From Verrucomicrobiota bacterium (lineage in GTDB: Bacteria > Verrucomicrobiota > Verrucomicrobiia > Opitutales > Opitutaceae): DNA of 64,000 nt. The stretch lies in the NCBI GenBank assembly GCA_023386835.1, contig JAEWIY010000061.1:1-64000 (forward strand). The letters are read 5' to 3'. Below, piece by piece: positions 1-7,551 of this stretch (positions within the stretch are counted from its first letter, which is position 1; every line of letters begins with the position of its first letter). Position numbers and translations under genes: made by a program. The notes below the pieces were generated by a model. It was given only the letters and a program-made list of their open reading frames with translations. It had not been told where the DNA came from and did no database searches.

Positions 1-1715
1 TTTTCACGCCTTTCGGGGCCCGCGCGCTGCATGAACAGTTCCTCCACCGGGTTGCCGACGTAGATGCGGCCAAAATACCACGGGATGATCGGCGAACGCC
101 CGCCGACCGCGTAAACGAGCCCCGGCACATTGAAGAAACAGAAGATGTCATCACCCGGTTGAAACCCGTGCTGCTGAAGAATCTCGCGCGTGCGGTTGAT
201 GAACTCACTCGCCGCTGGATCCAGGAGCACCATCGAATCGTCCTGCCCCACTGCCGTGGGCACCTTCTGCTCCCAGAGCGGGCTGGGGTTCATGTACGGC
301 ATTTGAATCTGCCCATGATAAAGCTGGGCCACCGCATAAACGCTAATCGGCACCGCAGCGAAGGGCATCAGCCAACGTGTCCCCCAAATTCGCGCCAACT
401 CCAACAGCGCCAGTAGCGTCGCGCCGAGCCAGCAAATCGCGTACAAGGCGCCATTCAGGTAAACGGTGGTCGTTGAGCCGTAGGCACCAGCGAACGGGGT
501 CGCCACCAGGATGAGCCAAACCAGCAGCTTCAGCCACAGCTCACGCGCAGACGTGCCCCACTGGGACCGTGGCAGCGCCAGGATGGACACAACGACGGCC
601 CCGGCCGAAACCAGCACCGCGCCAAGATAAAGCCGCGCCACGATGCCTTCAAAGTAGAGCTGATGCGAGCCGCGCCACAGCTGCGCCTCCACGGTGCTGT
701 AGCTCCACAAACCAAATACGACGATGCCGGCGCCCAGCGCGATCCACGACCGCCAAATCGGCGAGCGGCGGACGGTCAAAACCGCCACGCACGCGATCGC
801 CAACGCCGCCCCGACAAAGCGCAGGTCGTGCGCCAGAAAGGCTCCGATTTCCCGGAACTCACGCAGCGTCCGCGTATTGAGTTCGTCCATATACGCCTGG
901 TTCTCCAGAATCCCGGTCAGCGTTTGCACGCGCGTCAGGAAGGGTCCCACCCCGCCGACGAACACGATCATCACGATCAAGCCAAGGACTCCGGCCACGC
1001 TGCCCAACAGGGCGAGCCGCTTGCGAACCATCCAGGACAGACCAGGCGACACGGCGCAGTAGCCGCAAATCACCGCGACGAGGAACGCCGCCGTCGTGGG
1101 TTTGATCAAAAGATCCACGGTGGCCACCAACGCCGCCACCGCGACTTCAACGAACGCGAGTCTCCCCTCCTCGCCTCGAATGAAACGGGCACTTGCATCG
1201 AACAGGAGGCCGAGCGCGAAGCAGACCCCCACAAAGTTCAACGAGTTGTAGGTCAGGGCCGCGGGCTTGATCGTATAGTTCGCCGACGCGGCGAGGAGGA
1301 ACAGCCCGCTGGTAACGACCAACGTGAGCCCACTCGCCCGGCGGTCGAAGATCGCACCCATGTGCCGCCACCACCCCCAGGCCAGCACGCCGGCCGAAAT
1401 CCAGACGACGAACCAGCTGACGACGCGGAAGGCCGTGATATCGCCGCCGACCATCAGGAAGAAGGGCCGGGCAAACAGTCGGTACGTGGTATGGGTGTCC
1501 GCCACGTCGTCGGGGAACTTGTATTCAAGGAAATAGCACCCGGTATCCAGGAAATCGAAACCCCGCGGCGCGCTCCAGAAGGCGATTCCGGCAGTCGCCG
1601 CCACCCCGAGCCACACCAGCACAGGCAGAACCCAGGCGAGACTCGCGCGAGGCGCGGACGACGTCGCACGGACCGGGGGTTCGGCGGCTGGCGGCACGCT
1701 ATTCAAGGCGCGCAT
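1..1715 (-). CDS. Multi-pass membrane protein, GT-C/PMT-like glycosyltransferase (3' end beyond window)
   Basis: I translated this frame directly: it stays open from an ATG at 1715 to the window edge, about 571 residues, so the C-terminus is missing. A G-rich SD-like run lies about 8 bases upstream of the start. It has an N-terminal membrane segment near residues 28-46, then repeated hydrophobic segments separated by short loops, and a soluble C-terminal part. The layout (first lumenal loop with acidic and aromatic residues, many membrane spans) resembles GT-C or dolichyl-phosphate-mannosyltransferase-like proteins. I see no diagnostic motif. The neighbouring, divergently transcribed O-antigen exporter suggests a role in surface glycan assembly; this is inferred from context. 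Confidence 0.7.
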   Translation of the reverse strand, partial: MRALNSVPPAAEPPVRATSSAPRASLAWVLPVLVWLGVAATAGIAFWSAPRGFDFLDTGCYFLEYKFPDDVADTHTTYRLFARPFFLMVGGDITAFRVVSWFVVWISAGVLAWGWWRHMGAIFDRRASGLTLVVTSGLFLLAASANYTIKPAALTYNSLNFVGVCFALGLLFDASARFIRGEEGRLAFVEVAVAALVATVDLLIKPTTAAFLVAVICGYCAVSPGLSWMVRKRLALLGSVAGVLGLIVMIVFVGGVGPFLTRVQTLTGILENQAYMDELNTRTLREFREIGAFLAHDLRFVGAALAIACVAVLTVRRSPIWRSWIALGAGIVVFGLWSYSTVEAQLWRGSHQLYFEGIVARLYLGAVLVSAGAVVVSILALPRSQWGTSARELWLKLLVWLILVATPFAGAYGSTTTVYLNGALYAICWLGATLLALLELARIWGTRWLMPFAAVPISVYAVAQLYHGQIQMPYMNPSPLWEQKVPTAVGQDDSMVLLDPAASEFINRTREILQQHGFQPGDDIFCFFNVPGLVYAVGGRSPIIPWYFGRIYVGNPVEELFMQRAGPERRE

Positions 1716-1855
1716 CACGTAGGCTCCCCCGACGGTGAGTCAATGCTCGGTTCCTCGCGGCGGGAACCGGGAACGCGGGATTTGCGTTTGCCTTGCCGAC
1801 GCTCCGTGTTGCGCTGGCAGTTGGACCGTCGCCTTGGCGCGCGGATCCCCCGGGC

Positions 1856-2674
1856 ATGACCACATCTGTTCAGCCGCAAGGCGCTTCCTCCACGATCAAC
1901 CGCCTCGACCTGTGGTGGCAGTTCACCGTGCGTGCAGTTGAGTTGCGGCATCGCGGCAGCTACCTCGGTTTCGTTTGGATGGTCCTGAACCCGCTGCTGA
2001 TGCTCGGACTGTACGTCACCGTCTTTGGGTTTCTCTTGGGCGGGAAGTTCCAGGCGGGTGACTCCCCTTGGGACTACGCGATGGGTGTCTTCCTGGGCCT
2101 GATTCTCTACCACTTGCTCGCGGAAACGATTGCCGCCGCGCCCGGGTTCATCGTGAGCAACCCGAACTTCGTCAAAAAGGTGGTGTTCCCCCTCGAGATC
2201 CTGCCGCTCGCGAATCTCGGCGCGTACATCTTCCATTTCCTGACCAGCGTGGTGCTGCTGCTCATTGGCGGTTTGATCATTGGCCACCCCTTCACCCTCG
2301 CGGGTTTTCTCTGGCTGCCAGTGATCATAGCGCCGCACATCCTGCTGTGTGTCGGGCTGGGCTGGCTGCTCGCGGCCTTGGGCGTGTTTTTCCGGGATAT
2401 CACGCAAATCACCACTTTCATCTCCCTGGTCGTGCTCTACGCCAGCGCGGTGTTCTACTCTCCGCAGACGGTGCAAACCTATCCCGATCTCTGGATGATC
2501 CTGAAATGGAACCCCGTGCTCCACACAATCGATCTGGCCCGGCAGACGGTGCTTTGGCAGCAACCCGTCGACCTGCTCACACTGGGGTACACGTGGATCT
2601 GCGGGCTCTTTTTCACCGCCGTCGGATGGATGGTTTTTCGGGCGGCGCGGCCGGCGTTCAGTGACGTGCTCTAA
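1856..2674 (+). CDS. wzm: O-antigen/polysaccharide ABC-2 transporter permease (Wzm-like)
   Basis: About 272 residues with a typical ABC-2 permease layout. A cytoplasmic amphipathic N-terminus (DLWWQFTVRAVELRHRGSY) leads into about six membrane spans, including one in LGFVWMVLNPLLMLGLYVTV. The family moves lipid-linked polysaccharide across the inner membrane together with a Wzt ATPase, and the wzt gene follows 63 bp downstream. I chose the ATG at 1856 because the frame's earlier start would add 21 non-hydrophobic residues (RVALAVGPSPWRADPPG and so on) that do not look like family sequence. Function is confident from the pair. Confidence 0.9.
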   Translation: MTTSVQPQGASSTINRLDLWWQFTVRAVELRHRGSYLGFVWMVLNPLLMLGLYVTVFGFLLGGKFQAGDSPWDYAMGVFLGLILYHLLAETIAAAPGFIVSNPNFVKKVVFPLEILPLANLGAYIFHFLTSVVLLLIGGLIIGHPFTLAGFLWLPVIIAPHILLCVGLGWLLAALGVFFRDITQITTFISLVVLYASAVFYSPQTVQTYPDLWMILKWNPVLHTIDLARQTVLWQQPVDLLTLGYTWICGLFFTAVGWMVFRAARPAFSDVL

Positions 2675-2723
2675 CATGCACCGCGCTCACATCAGTCTCA
2701 ATGGCGAAGAACGCCGAGCGCCA

Positions 2724-2730
2724 GGGAGGG
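2724..2730 (+). promoter_or_regulatory. Strong ribosome-binding site supporting a TTG start
   Basis: GGGAGGG lies 7 bases upstream of the TTG at 2738. There is no good ATG in the correct position, so this site decides the start of wzt. Confidence 0.6.
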
Positions 2731-2737
2731 CCATCGA

Positions 2738-4138
2738 TTGAGTGGCTCCGTTCTTCCTGCAACCAGCGCTCCCGAAACGGCCGAGGCTCCTCCGCCCCGC
2801 ACGCTGGGTGAGCCGGTGATCATCGCCGAGAACCTGTCCAAGACCTATCGCATTTGGACGGCGCCGGCTGCCCGCATCAGCACGCCGGTGTGGCGCGGTG
2901 GCGCTCGTTTGCTGCCCGGCGGTCTCGGCGAACGCTTCGCCAAACGGGCCGAGCGCGGCTATCGCGATTTTCCCGCGCTCGCGCCGGTCTCGTTCACCAT
3001 CCGCCGCGGCGAAGCCACCGGTATCATCGGACGCAACGGCTCAGGCAAGAGCACGCTGCTCCAGTTGATCGCCGGCACCCTGGCACCGAGCACGGGCCGC
3101 GTCACCGTACGCGGTCGGGTCGCGGCGCTGCTTGAGCTCGGATCCGGCTTCAATCCCGAGTTCACCGGTCGCGAAAACGTCTTCCTGAACGGAGCCATTC
3201 TGGGCGTCTCACGGCGAGAGATGGAGGCGAAGTTCGACGAGATCGCCGCGTTCGCGGACATCGGCGAGTTCATCGAGCAACCGGTCAAAACCTACTCCTC
3301 CGGCATGATGATGCGGCTGGCCTTTGCGGTCGCCGTCAGCGTCCAACCTGACGTCCTCATCATCGACGAAGCGTTGAGCGTAGGGGACGTGTTCTTCGGG
3401 CAACGTTGTTTTCAGCGCATCCGCGAAATCGTCCATCGCGGAGCAACGCTGATCTTCGTCTCGCACGACATGGCGGCCGTGCAGCGTCTGTGCGACCGCG
3501 GGCTGTTGATGCACAGCGGCCGGATGATCTTCGACGGCACTCCAGAGGAGTGTGTCAGCCGCTACTTTAACCTGCACCAGCCCAGCCGGGTGGCTGCGCA
3601 GGGCCTTGAAGGCACGCATCCGCCCGTGGATGCGGCCGCGCGCGCGCAGGTGCTCGCCCACGATATCCTGCCGCAGGCAAAGTCCCGCCACGGCGGCCGC
3701 GAACTCGAGCTCGTCGCCGCGACAGTGCTGGATGCGCAGGGCGCGCCCACGTGGGACTTCGAGATGATGCATCGCGCGACCGTGCGCGTCCTGCTGCGCT
3801 CCCGACAGCCGATCACGCTGCCGTCGGTGGGACTGCAACTGCACGATCGGACCGGCGCGTTGGTTTTTGCCGCCGGCACCCCGCAACTGCGGTTCCCCTT
3901 CCCCCCGCTCGCCAACGGCGAAGAAGTCATGCTCGACTTCCACGTCCAACTCACGGTCCAGCCGGGCGTCTACACCCTCTCGCTGGACGCCGCGGAGTGC
4001 GACCCCGAGGATCCGAATGTCGGAACGTTCTTCGATCGGGCGAGCGGTCTGGGTCCGCTGACCGTTTCGCACCACCTGGCCGGCGCCATGCCCTTTTACG
4101 GGGTGGCGCAGCTCCCGATGGACATCGCTTACGCATGA
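2738..4138 (+). CDS. wzt: Polysaccharide ABC exporter ATPase with C-terminal cargo-binding domain (Wzt-like)
   Basis: 466 residues from a TTG start with a strong SD. Residues about 28-275 are the ATPase: Walker A GRNGSGKST (98-106), signature YSSGMMMRLA, Walker B VLIIDEAL and H-loop SHD. The remaining ~180 residues form a beta-rich domain like Wzt_C, which in characterised exporters recognises the modified end of the O-chain. The ~30-residue Pro/Ala-rich N-terminal tail is extra. The stop overlaps the next gene's ATG (ATGA), coupling translation to the methyltransferase. By analogy with WbdD-type systems the methyltransferase could make the terminal mark that this domain reads; that part is inference. 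Confidence 0.92.
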   Translation: MSGSVLPATSAPETAEAPPPRTLGEPVIIAENLSKTYRIWTAPAARISTPVWRGGARLLPGGLGERFAKRAERGYRDFPALAPVSFTIRRGEATGIIGRNGSGKSTLLQLIAGTLAPSTGRVTVRGRVAALLELGSGFNPEFTGRENVFLNGAILGVSRREMEAKFDEIAAFADIGEFIEQPVKTYSSGMMMRLAFAVAVSVQPDVLIIDEALSVGDVFFGQRCFQRIREIVHRGATLIFVSHDMAAVQRLCDRGLLMHSGRMIFDGTPEECVSRYFNLHQPSRVAAQGLEGTHPPVDAAARAQVLAHDILPQAKSRHGGRELELVAATVLDAQGAPTWDFEMMHRATVRVLLRSRQPITLPSVGLQLHDRTGALVFAAGTPQLRFPFPPLANGEEVMLDFHVQLTVQPGVYTLSLDAAECDPEDPNVGTFFDRASGLGPLTVSHHLAGAMPFYGVAQLPMDIAYA

Positions 4139-5124
4139 CGTCATCGAGCTCCCGCCGAACCTGCTGGTGCGGCCATCCGGAACTGCAGCCGTATTCAGAA
4201 GAGTATGACGTTTGCCGGGCCTGCGGCACCCTCGTCAGCCGGGCACCGGTCGTTCCCGTGTCGCTGACGCCGGCGCGCGACGACGCTGGCGAGCTGTACG
4301 GCAGGGAGTATTGGACCGAACGACAGGCCCAGCATCACGGATTGCCGGTAATCGAGGAGCGCGCCCGCCTGGATCTGCCCGAGCGCTGCACGCACTGGCT
4401 CCAACACCTGCTCACATGGCGGCTCCCGCCTGCTCGTGTGCTCGAGGTCGGCTGTGGCCACGGCGGGTTTCTCGCCCTGTTGGGCTGGGCTGGATACGAC
4501 GCGGTGGGCACGGAGATGAGTCCGTGGGTCGTCGACTTTGCTCGCCGGCAATTCGGCGTGACCGTCCACGCCGGTCCCATTGAAGCGCAGGCCTTCGAAC
4601 CCAGGTCGTTCGATGTCATCGTGCTGAACGATGTGCTCGAACACCTGGCCTCGCCCTTGGCCACGATGGAGCACTGCACGGAGCTGCTCCGTCCCGACGG
4701 GTTCTTCGTCATCCAGACGCCGGAGTACAAGGAGCACCTGACGCATGCCGACCTGGTCGCGACCGACGACCTCTTCCTCCGGCACATGGATCACAACAAC
4801 GACGAACACCTGTACCTGTTCAGTCGTAGGAGTGCCGGGCAATTCTTCAGCCGACTTGGCTTCCCAACGCTCACGTTCTTCAACCCGGTGTATTCGTACG
4901 ACATGTACTTCACCGCGAGCCGCTCAGCGCTCCCGACGCACACCCGCGACCCGATCTTCCAGAAGCTCTCCGAAAAGCCGAGTGGCCGGCTCGTGCAAGC
5001 CCTGCTCGACAAGGCTTTCGAGTCCACCGACCGCTGGTGGGCCATGCAACGGCTCGAAGCGGAGTTGAAGAGGAGGGAACAGGGAGCAGGGGGCAAGGAG
5101 CAGGATCGCCTTCGGCGAGTTTAA
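4135..5124 (+). CDS. SAM-dependent methyltransferase with N-terminal zinc-binding motif
   Basis: 329 residues. Four cysteines (C10, C12, C27, C30) form a small zinc-ribbon-like N-terminus, followed by a class I methyltransferase fold with motif I VLEVGCGHGG and a downstream LNDVLEHL segment, as in Methyltransf_23 proteins. The start is the ATG at 4135, overlapping the wzt stop; an open frame continues upstream but lies inside wzt. The substrate is unknown; the position after the exporter suggests O-chain or sugar methylation. The last 17 residues (R313 to V329) are encoded by a purine-rich intergenic repeat whose inverted copy lies 300 bp downstream, so the native C-terminus appears to have been replaced. 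Confidence 0.85.
   Translation: MTSSSSRRTCWCGHPELQPYSEEYDVCRACGTLVSRAPVVPVSLTPARDDAGELYGREYWTERQAQHHGLPVIEERARLDLPERCTHWLQHLLTWRLPPARVLEVGCGHGGFLALLGWAGYDAVGTEMSPWVVDFARRQFGVTVHAGPIEAQAFEPRSFDVIVLNDVLEHLASPLATMEHCTELLRPDGFFVIQTPEYKEHLTHADLVATDDLFLRHMDHNNDEHLYLFSRRSAGQFFSRLGFPTLTFFNPVYSYDMYFTASRSALPTHTRDPIFQKLSEKPSGRLVQALLDKAFESTDRWWAMQRLEAELKRREQGAGGKEQDRLRRV
5075..5105 (+). repeat. Purine-rich repeat, left arm of an inverted pair
   Basis: A run of GGGAGCAGG/AAGGAGCAGG units. It matches the reverse complement of 5411-5441 at 29 of 31 positions, with 26 consecutive identical bases (5080-5105 against 5411-5436). This arm is inside the 3' end of the methyltransferase gene. Confidence 0.85.
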
Positions 5125-5152
5125 GTCGGAAGTTGAGGTTTAAGGTGTAAGG

Positions 5153-5175
5153 CCAGCCGGGTCAGAGCCGGCTGG
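5153..5175 (+). terminator. Hairpin downstream of the methyltransferase gene
   Basis: Perfect 8-bp stem (5153-5160 with 5168-5175) and a 7-base loop, 28 bases after the stop codon. There is no T-run, so an intrinsic terminator is only possible. Confidence 0.35.
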
Positions 5176-5219
5176 AGCGGCGAGCAGGAACAAGCGAGGG
5201 AAGGCCCGGACCGGCTGAA

Positions 5220-5257
5220 TCTTCGCGTCGACCTTCGCGCCCTTGGCGTCTTCGCGC
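5220..5257. repeat. CTTCGCG-type degenerate tandem units
   Basis: Three CTTCGCG cores plus one degenerate unit (TTGGCGT) in under 40 bases. Similar short units recur between genes in many Verrucomicrobia and Planctomycetes; that comparison is from general knowledge. Confidence 0.5.
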
Positions 5258-5410
5258 TTAACGATTGGATGCCGGGATGCTCGCTACTCCTGCCGAAGGG
5301 CGCAGGGAGCACGGAGCAGGAAAAGGACGCGTAAACGGCGAAACACACGACGGAGGCGTCACCGTGCCTCCTGAGATTCAAGCCGGCCTCGAGCTACGGA
5401 GGTTTCAGTC

Positions 5411-5441
5411 TCCTGCTCCTTGCCCCCTGCTCCCTGCTCCT
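5411..5441 (-). repeat. Purine-rich repeat, right arm (inverted copy)
   Basis: Reverse-complement copy of 5075-5105. The pair flanks about 305 bp of gene-free sequence. Confidence 0.85.
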
Positions 5442-5447
5442 ACCCCA

Positions 5448-5468
5448 CAGCGCGGCTACGCCGCGCTG
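5448..5468 (-). terminator. Hairpin immediately after clpX
   Basis: Perfect 9-bp stem CAGCGCGGC/GCCGCGCTG with a 3-base loop, directly next to the clpX stop (minus strand). No T-run follows, so it may be a terminator or an RNA-stabilising hairpin. Confidence 0.4.
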
Positions 5469-5469
5469 C

Positions 5470-6759
5470 TTACGCCGCGTCCTTGGACGTCTCGGCTTTG
5501 CTGGTCCGGCGCAGCGACGGCTTGCGGCGTCCCGCGACGCACGCGGCGTCGATAACCACCTCCACCACGTCGTCGCGCTGCGGCAGGTCGTACATCACCT
5601 CGAGCATGAGCTGCTCCATGATGGCCCGCAGCGCCCGGGCGCCGGTCTTGAGATCGATCGCCTTTTGCGCGATGGCACGGATCGCATCCGGGGTGAACCG
5701 CAGCCGAGCTCCATCCATCGCGAAGAGCTTCGAATACTGCTTCACCATCGCGTTCTTCGTCCGCAGCAGGATCTTTTCGAGGTCGGCCAGCTGCAGCTGG
5801 TCGAGCACGGACACGACCGGCAAACGCCCGATGAACTCGGGGATCATGCCGAACCGGACCAAATCCTCCGGCGCCAGGCGGTGCATCATCTCCTCGGGCG
5901 ACAGGTCGTGATCCTGATCGTTGTGATGAAAACCCAGGGAGCGCTGCCCCAACCGCTTCTTGATGATCGCGTCGAGACCCACAAACGCGCCACCGCAGAT
6001 GAAGAGGATGTTCGACGTGTTGACCTGGATGTACTCCTGGTTCGGGTGCTTGCGGCCACCTTGCGGCGGCACATTGCAAACAGTGCCTTCGAGAATCTTC
6101 AACAGCGCCTGCTGTACGCCTTCACCGGATACGTCCCGCGTGATCGAGACGTTCTCCGTGGTGCGACGGATCTTGTCGATTTCGTCGATGTAGATGATGC
6201 CGCACTCGGCTTTCTTGACGTCGTAGTTCGCCGACTGCAGCAGGCGCAGCACGACGTTTTCCACGTCCTCACCCACATAACCCGCCTCGGTCAACGTGGT
6301 GGCATCGGAAATCGCAAACGGCACGTCCAGTACGCGGGCAAGCGTGCGCGCCAGCAGCGTCTTGCCGGAACCCGTCGGGCCGGCGAGCAGGATGTTGCTC
6401 TTCTCCACCTCCACGCCGTCGAACTCCGGAGCCAGCGCCATCGGATCCTTCGTCGACTGGCCGGCGTCGAACATCAGCCGCTTGTAGTGGTTGTAGACCG
6501 CCACGGAGAGCACCTTCTTGGCGTGCTCCTGGCCGATCACGTGCTCGTCGAGCGAGGCCTTGATCTCCGACGGCTTGAGCAGGCGGAAGGCCGGTTTCGA
6601 CTCAACCGGGCTCTGCTTCGTCTCGCGGTCGATGATCGTCTTGCAGACGTTGACGCACGAGTCGCAGATGTAGACCCCCGGCCCCGCGATGATCTTCTTC
6701 ACCTCCGTCTGCGATTTTCCGCAGAACGAACAAAGGGTCATCCGGGACGACTTGGCCAT
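5470..6759 (-). CDS. clpX: ATP-dependent Clp protease ATPase subunit ClpX
   Basis: 429 residues, the usual length. The N-terminal C4 zinc domain has C10, C13, C32 and C35. The AAA+ module has Walker A GPTGSGKT (127-134), Walker B IIYIDEIDK, the pore-loop segment GYVGEDVE and the sensor region. The C-terminal domain contains the GFHHND and RFGMIPEFIGRLPV segments typical of ClpX, including the ClpP-contacting IGF-like region. ClpX unfolds substrates and feeds them to ClpP. It is third in a minus-strand tig-clpP-clpX order, which is conserved widely in bacteria. The ATG at 6759 is clear. Confidence 0.98.
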   Translation of the reverse strand: MAKSSRMTLCSFCGKSQTEVKKIIAGPGVYICDSCVNVCKTIIDRETKQSPVESKPAFRLLKPSEIKASLDEHVIGQEHAKKVLSVAVYNHYKRLMFDAGQSTKDPMALAPEFDGVEVEKSNILLAGPTGSGKTLLARTLARVLDVPFAISDATTLTEAGYVGEDVENVVLRLLQSANYDVKKAECGIIYIDEIDKIRRTTENVSITRDVSGEGVQQALLKILEGTVCNVPPQGGRKHPNQEYIQVNTSNILFICGGAFVGLDAIIKKRLGQRSLGFHHNDQDHDLSPEEMMHRLAPEDLVRFGMIPEFIGRLPVVSVLDQLQLADLEKILLRTKNAMVKQYSKLFAMDGARLRFTPDAIRAIAQKAIDLKTGARALRAIMEQLMLEVMYDLPQRDDVVEVVIDAACVAGRRKPSLRRTSKAETSKDAA

Positions 6760-6811
6760 GGCAAACGGTTAGCGGGACGGTGCAGAGAGTCGAGGTGAGA
6801 AAACACTTAGG

Positions 6812-6832
6812 ACCGCGGTCGACCACCGCGGT
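6812..6832 (-). other. Intercistronic hairpin between clpP and clpX
   Basis: ACCGCGGT occurs twice (6812-6819 and 6825-6832). Each copy is self-complementary, so the two pair into a perfect 8-bp stem with a 5-base loop. It lies in the 136-bp clpP-clpX gap and could tune clpX expression. There is no T-run directly after it. Confidence 0.4.
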
Positions 6833-6895
6833 TTCGAGATTGCCCAAGAAAGGCCTGCGCCCTTCCCGCGTCAGAACCGGCTTCCGCCACCCGCA

Positions 6896-7537
6896 TCAAG
6901 CGGCTGACGGAACGGCAAGAGATTGAGCTTCACGCGTCGACGCCACGACGTGGTCGACGATGCCGTAGGCCTTCGCCTCATCCGCGCTCATGTAATAATC
7001 GCGGTCGGAATCACGAGCGATCTGCTCCGCCTCCTTGCCAGTGTGCTTCGCCAGCGTCTCGTTCAGCGTCTTCCGCCACCGCAGGATTTCCTTCGCCGCG
7101 ATGGAGATGTCCGCCGTCTGACCGCCGGCTCCGCCGGAAGGCTGATGGATCATCACGCGGCTGTTTGGCAGGGCGAAGCGTTTGCCCTTGGTGCCGGCCG
7201 CCAGCAGGACGGTGCCCATCGACGCCGCCATGCCGATGCAGTACGTCACGACGTCGCACTGCAGGAAGTTAATCGTATCGTAAATGGCCATACCCCCGGT
7301 CACCACGCCACCGGGGGAGTTGATGTACAGATGAATGTCCTTCTTCGGATCTTCCATCTGCAGGAACAGCAACTGCGCGATCACGCTGTTCGCCACGCCG
7401 TCATCGATCGGTGTGCCGATGAAGATGATCCGGTCCTTCAGCAGACGGCTGTAGATGTCCATCGACCGCTCGCCGCGGCCGGTGTTTTCGATGACGTAAG
7501 GAATGTAATAGGTGCTCACGGAACGGTGGGTTGGCAC
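6896..7537 (-). CDS. clpP: ATP-dependent Clp protease proteolytic subunit ClpP
   Basis: 213 residues from a GTG at 7537; a second GTG at 7519 would give the common MSTYYIPYVIE-type start and is nearly as likely. The catalytic triad is visible: serine in IGMAASMG (S106), histidine in MIHQPSGG (H131) and aspartate in the DRDYYMSADEA segment. The YINSPGG oxyanion segment is intact. The C-terminus is short and ordinary. It forms the barrel protease that works with ClpX, encoded next to it, and it lies 14 bp downstream of tig. Confidence 0.97.
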   Translation of the reverse strand: MPTHRSVSTYYIPYVIENTGRGERSMDIYSRLLKDRIIFIGTPIDDGVANSVIAQLLFLQMEDPKKDIHLYINSPGGVVTGGMAIYDTINFLQCDVVTYCIGMAASMGTVLLAAGTKGKRFALPNSRVMIHQPSGGAGGQTADISIAAKEILRWRKTLNETLAKHTGKEAEQIARDSDRDYYMSADEAKAYGIVDHVVASTREAQSLAVPSAA

Positions 7538-7551
7538 CCGGGGACGGGCCT

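Larger units (their letters stand above)
5125..5469. other. Repeat-rich gene-free gap between methyltransferase and clpX
   Basis: No credible gene is present. The gap holds an 8-bp hairpin (CCAGCCGG/CCGGCTGG, 5153-5175), a cluster of CTTCGCG-like units (about 5220-5257), a partial direct copy of the purine-rich repeat (about 5303-5321), the right arm of the inverted repeat (5411-5441), and a 9-bp hairpin next to the clpX stop (5448-5468). Short frames across it have no family features. Confidence 0.7.

Noticed and set aside
663..1859. Open frame of 398 codons on the plus strand at the window start
   Set aside because: The minus strand here encodes a convincing membrane protein with hydrophobic periodicity; the plus frame is Arg/His/Glu-rich noise.
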